A DNA stretch of 26,932 nt from Ophiothrix spiculata (taxonomy: Eukaryota; Echinodermata; Ophiuroidea; Amphilepidida; Ophiotrichidae), in assembly GCA_000969725.1 (NCBI GenBank), contig JXSR01S002743.1; one strand, given 5' to 3'. The notes beneath the pieces were generated by a model. That model searched no databases. It saw only the letters and a list, made by a program, of their open reading frames with translations, and had not been told where the DNA came from. Below, piece by piece: positions 19,518 through 26,932 of this stretch. A program made the translations under genes and the position numbers. The first letter of the stretch is position 1. Every line of letters starts with the position of its first letter.

Positions 19518-19812
19518 TAACCATTGATAAATCCCCCTTCACTACATTAATAATATCTAACTAATGAGTCAACACTGTATATTTTCCATGGTTATTGATT
19601 CAAAGTTCGATACTCCTTTCAACAATTTTTCCATGTATCTTAAAAATTAATAATGAAAGATATAGCTAACAACATATTTCCTAATTTTAAAAATGCATCT
19701 TTTATAGGATTGATACTTCATAGCTTTAATCACTTAATAAATTAAAGCTTTTTAACATCCATTAACATAAAACTTGAGCTCAACACCTGAAGAAGCTGCG
19801 TTGTATAATATG

Positions 19813-20108
19813 AGGGGTGTTCAACAAGTCTAGAAAACTTGATTGATAAATGGTATACGTGGTGCTTGAAGGTTTTGAGTGCAGTTTCATAATATTTGGT
19901 ACAATGATGGGTGGGTTTTCGTCAACGACCCAATACCCCAAATTTGGTAAATTAGGTGTATTTTTGAAAATTTTGCTGTGCCTAAAAGCACCAAATTTGA
20001 CGCAAATTGGTTGCTTTTCTAGAAAAATGGCATAGAGATAGGTCGCATAATTACGCTTTTTGAGGTATACAGATGGTCAAAATTCTGAAGTCTACTTTGA
20101 GCATCCCT
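19813..20108. mobile_element. Possible MITE (about 296 bp) with AGGG(G/A)TG(T/C)TCAA termini
   Basis: The left end AGGGGTGTTCAACAAGTCTA and the reverse complement of the right end AGGGATGCTCAAAGTAGACT are similar over about 25 bp with several differences. No target duplication is evident. The interior repeats the word CCAAATTTG. Boundaries and status are uncertain. Confidence 0.35.
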
Positions 20109-20938
20109 GTGCAAATATTTTCTAGACACATCCCCTCTCCTCCCAACCGGGATCCACAGTGAAATATTTATGTTCACACCCGGGACTTGATTCAATTAGT
20201 CACTACTTCATTTACATCATGAATTCATGTTTTGTAGATTATCCTATCAACAGCAATATCATCACAAATATCTTTCAGAGCAGAAGACAACAAGATGATG
20301 CATGAAAATCTAATAATCGGCCGTATTACGCATAAACAAAGAGCTCATATTTCTCCTCACAATGAGCTTGGGGCAAGATTTTCCGATATGTATCTCACTG
20401 TGGTTGGTCAAGTATTTCTAAGTTGTTTTGGTAAAGGTACTTCAACTTGAACGTTGTATTAAATTCAGTTTCCTTGCATGGGTTCATAAAGGTGTGAAGA
20501 TGAGATATTTCAACAAGAAAAACTTCTTACAGAGCTGACAATTTTATATTTTGCTGTTGGTCATCAACGTCAATATATTTACTTGATACTCTCGAAATGT
20601 GATTTTACAAATTGATGGGAACAAAACACTCCACATTAGGCACAAAAAAAAAACAAGTTTGTTTACCGTGCGCCGCGCGCATTTCGTTTTGGCGTCATTA
20701 TTTGCGCATTTCATTTTTTTATTTGATATTTTAGAAAACAAAAATCAAAATAGCCAATTTGATAAAAAGAACGAGGAAAATTGCAAAATTTTTACTAAAG
20801 AAGTGTTTTCTTTTCAACAAAAACTTGGAACTGGACAGGTTTCTTACTGAAAAAATCATCACCCATGCGGATTTTCAATCAAAATTTGCCTTAGCACCTC
20901 TTGAACAATAGAAAAAAAAGAAAACAAAATAAAATAAA
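20109..20938. other. AT-rich sequence with no recognised gene
   Basis: Includes a GC-rich island GCGCCGCGCGC near 20672 inside AT-rich sequence, and an A-rich stretch at 20909-20940 leading into the tandem repeat. Two overlapping short frames (20544-20850) are antisense to each other and unsupported. Confidence 0.45.
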
Positions 20939-21040
20939 AAACCGCATTTCGCATTTAGGTTTTTTGACCACCGACAGGAAACAAACTTAAAACCGCATTT
21001 CGCATTTAGGTTTTTTGACCACCGACAGGAAACAAACTTT
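20939..21040 (+). repeat. Perfect tandem duplication, period 51 bp, two units
   Basis: The unit from ACCGCATTTCGCATTTAGG to GACAGGAAACAAACTT occurs at 20941 and again at 20992 without a mismatch, then runs into a T-tract. A diverged relative of the same end (GACCTGCTACAGGAAACAG then a T-tract and GGCCTTA) is at about 21404-21480, so the sequence brackets the 77-bp repeat between them. Confidence 0.9.
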
Positions 21041-21156
21041 TTTTTTTGCCTTAGACAACTCTAGAGAAAAGACTGTCCTCCAAATTATAGGGGCCAGTCA
21101 AATATGAAATGGATACGGGCCGGGGATACGGGTGTAAGGGCCACGCTCTGACCGGC

Positions 21157-21313
21157 TGGGGCATTCGGTGTGAGCAAAGGCTCAAAAAATGAGGGGTCAT
21201 TGGGTGCGAGCCTGATTTTTGGCATTCAGTGAGGGAAAAAAATATGAGGGCTTATTAGTCAAAAAATGAGGAGTCATTGGGTCAGAACCTGTTTTGTGGC
21301 ATTTGGTGAGAGA
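21157..21313 (+). repeat. Short minisatellite-like repeat, period about 77 bp
   Basis: CAAAAAATGAGGGGTCATTG at 21183 recurs as CAAAAAATGAGGAGTCATTG at 21260. Each is followed by a form of GGTxxGAxCCTGxTTT and GGCATT(C/T)(A/G)GTGAG. A partial unit (GGGGCATTCGGTGTGAGCAA) precedes them at 21157. Similar GTCATTGGGT arrays occur, from memory, in other marine invertebrate genomes. Confidence 0.75.
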
Positions 21314-21403
21314 AAATTTTTATGCAATTGTAAAAAATAGTTGTCTTTTGGTGCCAGCGACACTGAATAAGGGAGTCTTTTGACCCTTACATACACATTG
21401 CCT

Positions 21404-21480
21404 CCAGAAATATTGCGTATTGCAATTTTCAGACCTGCTACAGGAAACAGACTTGTCTCTTTTTTTTTTTGGCCTTATAC
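21404..21480 (+). repeat. Diverged third copy of the 51-bp unit end
   Basis: GCGTATTGCAATTTTCAGAC followed by CTACAGGAAACAGACTTG, a run of T and GGCCTTATAC parallels the second 51-bp unit with its T-tract and GCCTTAGAC. It lies just beyond the 77-bp repeat. Confidence 0.55.
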
Positions 21481-22558
21481 CAATATACCTTTCATTCAAT
21501 TTTACACTTCTCTGTAGCTAAGAAGGGTTTAGTTTCACTAATGTCTGATGATCAATGGTGCCTCGCTCTTCTGAAACAAGGATTCTGTTGTTGTAACTAA
21601 AACAGATTATACCATCAGGCGACCAAAAAAAAACAGTCTAGATTTTTTATGTTGAGGATTTCTTTTGTAAGCCAAAACGACAAAAAATTAATCCTTTATT
21701 TGGCTAGAAATTTGGCTAAATCTTATTAGAAAATTTGTTACTATTTACTTTTTTTCTTCAAATTTGTCAGACTTTGGGTTATTTTGGGCCGAAGAATTTT
21801 GAACTTTCAATTAGATAAAATTTTCAGCTTGAATGCATATCCAAAAAGTTGCGCAACCAAAGTTGAACCTAAGATCCTTCATGTCACAAAGTTTCATTAG
21901 CATATAGCCCTTACGTTTCAAAAGTTTCCTTTTATCGTCACCTTTATTAATTTCTTCTAAAATGTTGTTTATGCATTTTGTTTCAATAATTTATCAAACT
22001 AAATTAGCAAAATTGTTTTTACGCATAAAAAACTTAAATAGCCAAACAAGTTTTATAAGTGAGATGCAGGATACTCCATTCATTATTTTCAAGAACGGTG
22101 CAATTCTACCAATAGTTACGATACTGCACATTGTTGAGTTATACATCCCATAAAAACACACTACGCATCAGCTTACAAGTATCCCTTTAACTTACAGCAA
22201 CACTAGCTCAATATGATTTTGCTCCAAAAAAGAAGCTCCTTTAAATCTCATTGATGTAACAAGTTAATTGTTGAATTGAAGTGAAGTGAATGTCACGAAA
22301 CAGGAGAGTCTGTCAGACGTAAAATTTAGCACATCATCTGGGTTTCCATGGCAACCATAACACCTGCGCTTTGAAAATGAAACAAAAATTATAGAATTCT
22401 ATACGGGAAGCTACCTACTTCACAAAGATTTGGCAGATTTTGTTTCAAGTACTCATCTCTGATATACAAAAAGCGTTTCATCGAAGCACAGACCCTACAG
22501 CGAATGGGAATATCTATGTTGTGTTTACAGACGCTGATGTGTTACAGTGTTATATATA
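21481..22558. other. AT-rich sequence with no recognised gene
   Basis: No supported frame. CAGACCCTACAGCGAA at 22489 is repeated (AGACCCTACAGCGAA) at 22580 across the left boundary of the possible mariner-like element. Confidence 0.45.
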
Positions 22559-23611
22559 CAGGGTGGCTCAGTAAGTATAGACCCTACAGCGAACAACTGA
22601 TAACTAGAAAAGCGACAAATTGCACTCACTGTACAGCATTAAAGTAACTCCACATAAAATGTATTCACGGTATTTTAGACAGCAAACTTGTTTATTAGCC
22701 TGAAGAACATTCATGAACTTCACTTCCAAACAAGTAGAACTCGGGTTTATGTGATGCGTAAAATATGTCCCCGCCGAGTGTGGCCAATTTACCCCATTTG
22801 AACTCATGCAACCTTGGGGACAATAACTGGGACATTATTAGGCGTTACAAATTCTCATATAGCTGTAAAAATTTCAGCTTCTCTCCTCCCTAACCATCTG
22901 AACCTGGAGGGGACTCAACATCCCCAGTGACAATCAATCAATTCCTGATAACACCATGTGCTAAGGCTAAGGGAACTATTCACTTATTGCTCAGTTCGCC
23001 ATTTGCTAAAAGAGCCTGGATTTGACAGACTAAACTAGTATGTTACATAACGATGTAAGGCCATTGAAAGAGGGAATCAAACTGTTAATCGTATAAATGT
23101 TCCCATTCATCTTGCAAGCCAGGTCAAGGCTCTCCCAAAAAAATGGCGAAACCATGCAATAGGCCAATGCCATCTATAGACCAGGCCTGATCTAGACACT
23201 CAGCACTGGCCTAAAGTTGACAATTTCCAAGCAGAGGCAGGTGTGCAAGCACAGGAGAGATGGTTTTTTTTAATGCTATAAAAAGGGTTTTTTTTAATTT
23301 GGAAACAAGGTTTACCCCATGACCTTCTTTGACTTTGAATGACCCCTGATGACCTTGTTGTGACCTTATAATTTTTTGGCGTCAACAATAAGGCCCACCC
23401 TTCTAGTGCACCCACCAAGTTTCAGAAACATGCGACCCTCGGTCTCTGAGAAAATGTACGTTAACATTTGGGTTAAGGACACACAGACTGACGGGACAGA
23501 CACATGGACGGAGCTCATTTTATAGTCCCCTTTTAGGACTCTCCGTCACGCACAACTAAATAAAAGAAAGTAAGATTTTAAAAAGTGCACAAATTATTTT
23601 GACACACCCTG
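22559..23611. mobile_element. Possible mariner-like non-autonomous shell
   Basis: CAGGGTGGCTCAGTAAG at the left and the reverse complement of the right end CAGGGTGTGTCAAAATAA form a short inverted repeat (about 10 bp) flanked by TA on both sides, as in Tc1/mariner elements, whose termini often begin CAGGGTG. The length (1053 bp) is near that of a mariner, but no transposase frame survives and the interior contains another repeat (23300-23550). The two ends may belong to unrelated copies. Confidence 0.35.
23300..23550 (+). repeat. Interspersed repeat with TGACC and GACAGAC words
   Basis: The stretch shows repeated TGACC spacing (CATGACC, AATGACC, GATGACC, GTGACC), then CCACCAAGTTTCAGAAACAT, TCTGAGAAAATG, ACACAGACTGACGGGACAGA and GGACGGAGCTCATTTTATAG ending at AGTCCCCTTTT. 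From memory, a very common class of invertebrate repeats has this order (CCAAGTTTCAxxAA, then GACAGACGGAC, then a CTCATTxTAxAGTCCCC end). No terminal inverted repeats are seen. It is not coding; the minus-strand frame 23200-23418 is a by-product. Confidence 0.6.
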
Positions 23612-24710
23612 TAATGAAATTCACATGAATCAAAACAGGAAGCATATTTTCCCACTATTTGTCCTGCTTGATTACCTAGTAGCTTGAATGTCACAAATAG
23701 TGCCTACTTGTTTTACATTTTATTTCAATTCTCAGTGAGTCAACATATCATGAAAAATATACAATTTTGATGGATGATTTCCTTTACTTAGACATTTGCT
23801 GGCACAGTTCAATTAATTATGGGCAAAAAGTTGTTAACATTTTCATCATTTTGAAGAAATACAAGTGTGCCAATTATGCTAAATTTGTTTCCTACAATGG
23901 ATCAGGTTCAATATCAATTAGACTTCCACTATAAAGTGCATTTACACATATAGTTCTACACAATACATGACTCAAATTAGCCAAATGTAAGTTAAGGGAC
24001 CGCTGGAGATTTTTGAAATTTGTTTATCAAACTTTGAAAACTAATAAAGTAAAATATATAGGCCTATAAATATACAATTTCGGAAAGGAAATTTCACAAG
24101 AAATCTATTTATAGCATCAGAATTTAAAATTAGAACTCGCCTTTTAGAAACTCATTAATTTATTTAATGTGAGTACAAGGAATATTTTTGAGGACAAATC
24201 ATTCAAATTTGGCAGACATCATCTAGATCATAGTTTTACGGAATACTTTCTCACTTTTTTCCTGCAAGGGCCAATGAAGCAGTAAGTTCAGATGTCATTC
24301 CACAATCTGAGTTTTGCCCTGCTCTGTCCCTCTAATACAACCCATGCAAGCTCTTACATGAAGCAAATGGCAACAAATCAAATGTCAAACTCGATATGGA
24401 TCCTTGGGAATTACCCAGATATTGTAAGAATTGGGAATTATCCATGAGATATCATCTGGAAATCCACACACACTTGTATTATATTGTATTATCATGAAAT
24501 TTCAAAATACTAAAGTTGTATGTAAATATCAACTAATATCACACACAAATTTGCAAAAATAACTTCAGGATACGAGTTTTCATAATTTATCTTGGAAAAG
24601 TTACGGATTTTTGTTGTTGGTTTGTTTTGTTTTGGTTCATGAAGGGGCGAGAATTCTGATCAAAAAAGGTTGGACGTTAAATTCAACAGTACAGTACATG
24701 AAGATGTCCA
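23612..24710. other. AT-rich sequence with no recognised feature
   Basis: Contains a 12-bp palindrome TATAGGCCTATA near 24057 and no supported frame or repeat. Confidence 0.5.
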
Positions 24711-24871
24711 AATATGTGGACCGCCGCGGCAAAAGGGTGCAGTTGTCGGCTCGTACATGTTGCTCCTTGTAGCATATCTGATGTATGCTATTTGTATGCA
24801 TCAGATATGCTACAATGAGCAACATGTAGGAGTCGACAACTGCACCCTTTTGCCGCGGCGGGACACATATA
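24711..24871. mobile_element. Near-perfect long hairpin (foldback element or small-RNA precursor)
   Basis: The arm 24721-24783 begins CCGCCGCGGCAAAAGGGTGC and is matched by the reverse complement of 24799-24861 with three mismatches in 63 positions. The 15-nt spacer is itself partly self-complementary. Weaker pairing extends outward through ATATGTG on both sides to about 24711 and 24871. The arm ends are GC-rich in an AT-rich setting. Transcribed from either strand it would form a very stable stem. The overlapping frames on both strands follow from the symmetry and are not genes. Confidence 0.9.
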
Positions 24872-25134
24872 TCACCAACAGGGTTATATGGATGGACAAA
24901 ATCACTGCACAGGCAGCAACTTAATGGTTACTTGCCATAGGTGTGATGTGTTTGAGAAACCGACAGATTTTGGAATGGGAAGTCCCCAGTTCAAGTCCTG
25001 GTGAAAGTTCAAGGAAGTGGTCTATAATTATATAGAAACAGAAAAAGTTACGAAATTTGTTAGGATTAAATTGTCTATGCTTTTAATGTTAGATTACAGT
25101 ACTTAGAACAGTAAGAACTTAGACGTATATCCCC

Positions 25135-25610
25135 AGCTGGCCTCCAGAGAACAAGGGGATTCCCTTTGTATAAAGTGTGTTGATTTCACGATTTGCTTGT
25201 TAAGATTACATAAATGTTGAATAAAAGTAGACATACCCAGCCTCATATGTCTCGTCTTGTAATTCCCATTGAGATTTGACAATAACCATGATAACATCAC
25301 CAAAATCCTTAGCTGGCCCCCTGAGAACAAGGGGATTCCCTTTGTATAAAATGTGTTTATTTCACGATTTGCTTGTTAATATTCCATAAATGTTGCATGG
25401 AAGTACACATAACCAGCCTCATATGTCTCGTCTTGTAAGTCGCATTGAGATTTGTCAGTAACATCAGTGGCCCCCTGAGATCAAGGGAATTCCCTTGCAG
25501 TAGAGTAATGATTTTTTTAAATTTCAAGATAGAGCTTGTTAAAATTCAGCAAATGTTGCATGGAACTAGACAGAACAAACCGCAAATATCCCGTCTACAT
25601 GTATACGCTA
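25135..25610 (+). repeat. Three tandem units of about 155-176 bp
   Basis: Units start near 25135 (AGCTGGCCTCCAGAGAACAA), 25311 (AGCTGGCCCCCTGAGAACAA) and 25469 (GGCCCCCTGAGATCAAGG). Units 1 and 2 are very similar through GGGGATTCCCTTTGTATAAA, TTTCACGATTTGCTTGTTAA and CAGCCTCATATGTCTCGTCT. Unit 3 is more diverged but keeps GGAATTCCCTT, CTTGTTAA, AAATGTTGCATGGAA and CCGTCTAC. No frame spans them. Confidence 0.85.
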
Positions 25611-26932
25611 TAAACCTTTACAAGGAATCAGACTCTGTTACAAGATTCATAGAATATCCCTTGTATTCTACAACATTGTGAACTGTTGTTTTTGTATTGT
25701 GTGAGAGACTAGCAATGATTGATAAGGATTGGTTAAGAACAAATTACTGCATATCAATACACTTTGTACATGATTTTGGTATTATATTAGGTTAATTTTG
25801 TTACTACCAAACAGACAAATCTTGAATATAAGTTTATTTGAACATTCAACATGATTGGGTATATTGTTATGATTCGTAAACTACGGACCAATTAATTTCC
25901 GCGTATGGTCATATTGGTTTATGTTTGTTAATTGGCAGCTTGTTGCATACTTCTAGATTGATAGAGAATAGTAAGTTGAAGTTGCAATTAGATATAACAT
26001 ACTGAAATGTACAAAGATTATCAATACTTTTATTCTTTTAAAACAAAGTACACTATTCAGTTTATCAATTTATTTACAATTAATTAAATTAAGAGATAAC
26101 ATCTACTTCTAAAGGATGGTTGAATCTCCAGTTTGCTATATGAGGCTGTCCAGCCCGTATGAGCTGCATGGTCTTTGCAAATATTTTAACAAGTGAAAAT
26201 GACAAGAGGCGGTAATTACGGCTGGTTTGCGATGGACGGTCACATATGAAATGTTTTTGTATCACATAAGCCTTGATACATTTAATGTCTTCAACAATCA
26301 GCTGCCGACTGTATAAAGTTACTTTGAAACAAATTTGGGATTTAATATTAAACTGGTTTCATCCAAAAACTGCCATTATAGTATAGGTCTGTAGAAATTG
26401 GAAAATAAGAAAGAGAGGGAATTGAGTGATCTTCAATATAAAATTCATAAAATGGTTTTGACAAATAAATTTGACTAGACATCTAGACTAGAAGCTTGTT
26501 AAACTTTGTTTAATAAGATATTCTCTGTGGAGTACGTTATGGAAGCTTCACGGTGCTAGATTTGTTTTCTACAAGTATTTGTGTGAAAATTGAAAGAAAT
26601 GGCTTTGTTTGATCTGGATATAAAGGATTTACCAAGTAGCAGAATGCTAATAAGAATGCGTTAAAAATCTTTGCAATTAAAGTGTGTTTACAATATTAGT
26701 TCTGTATTCATTCCGGTTTTTATAGATTTGTTTTGGCCGAAGAGTCTGTAAATTTTGTTAATCCCAATTTTTATGTGAAAAAGTTACCCCCAACAATGGA
26801 AAAACACATAGTTGGACAGGCCCATAAAAACAGTTCTTTTAAGGGGCCTGTTAACCCGGCCGTTTGTTCGGTAGCAGAATTTAGTTTTTCTGCATTTTCT
26901 GATACTTCAGCATGTTACCTTTTATTACAGAC
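25611..26932. other. AT-rich sequence with no recognised feature; acceptor-like right edge
   Basis: No supported frame or repeat. The last bases, GCATGTTACCTTTTATTACAG then AC, look like a plus-strand splice acceptor with a pyrimidine-rich tract and a possible branch point (TTCTGATAC) about 30 bases before. If real, an exon would start at about 26931 and lie outside the window. Confidence 0.3.

Noticed and set aside
22604-22807. Minus-strand frame inside the possible mariner-like shell, considered as a transposase fragment
   Set aside because: No DDE/DDD-type motif or helix-turn-helix pattern can be seen, so I do not call it a transposase.
23320-23370. Repeated TGACC words, considered as nuclear receptor half-sites
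   Set aside because: They belong to a common interspersed repeat and their spacing is not regular.
24637-24924. Frames on both strands over the 24.7-kb hairpin with similar peptides
   Set aside because: The similarity is produced by the inverted repeat itself.

Overview
The window looks like non-coding DNA from a metazoan, most likely a marine invertebrate. It is AT-rich and has no dense open reading frames, and no intact host gene can be supported on either strand. It is densely populated by short transposons with terminal inverted repeats (MITEs), tRNA-derived SINEs, one dead LINE, and several small local duplications. A deuterostome such as an echinoderm or hemichordate is my guess, based only on the general look of the repeats.

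Layout. 1-3.4 kb: two tRNA-Thr-headed SINEs on the minus strand (1.09-1.36 kb), a foldback MITE with GCCCGT(A/T)GCCAG ends (2.55-2.81 kb), and a hAT-type element with near-perfect 8-bp target duplications (3.17-3.36 kb). 3.9-8.1 kb: a 169-bp tandem duplication, a G-rich block that might be a solo LTR, and a degenerate array of four units of 200-245 bp with a fifth, inverted unit 2.3 kb away. 8.1-9.5 kb: the 3' end of a CR1/L2-like LINE on the minus strand, carrying the only recognisable protein (reverse transcriptase), 5'-truncated and with a premature stop.

9.5-13.5 kb is the most informative part: two direct copies of a roughly 960-bp segment (9509-11182 and 11776-13531). Copy A was later split by a 714-bp MITE that itself contains a 326-bp MITE. 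Copy B was split by a 384-bp MITE with about 65-bp inverted repeats, each carrying a full TGACGTCA site, and by a 404-bp hAT-like MITE with a perfect 8-bp target duplication. Each copy preserves the unoccupied insertion sites of the other, so the order of events can be read directly.

13.5-26.9 kb: a 58-bp block repeated almost identically 840 bp apart (57/58) with a third inverted copy, a 369-bp MITE (17.2 kb), a PIF/Harbinger-like MITE with TAA duplications (19.3 kb), short tandem repeats (20.9-21.3 kb), a possible mariner-like shell (22.6-23.6 kb), a 141-bp near-perfect GC-rich hairpin (24.7 kb), and a threefold tandem repeat (25.1-25.6 kb). Genes do not visibly work together here. The window is best described as intergenic or intronic DNA shaped by non-autonomous transposons. 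The only hints of host exons are a 48-nt splice-flanked segment at 11158-11205 (minus) and an acceptor-like sequence at the right edge.
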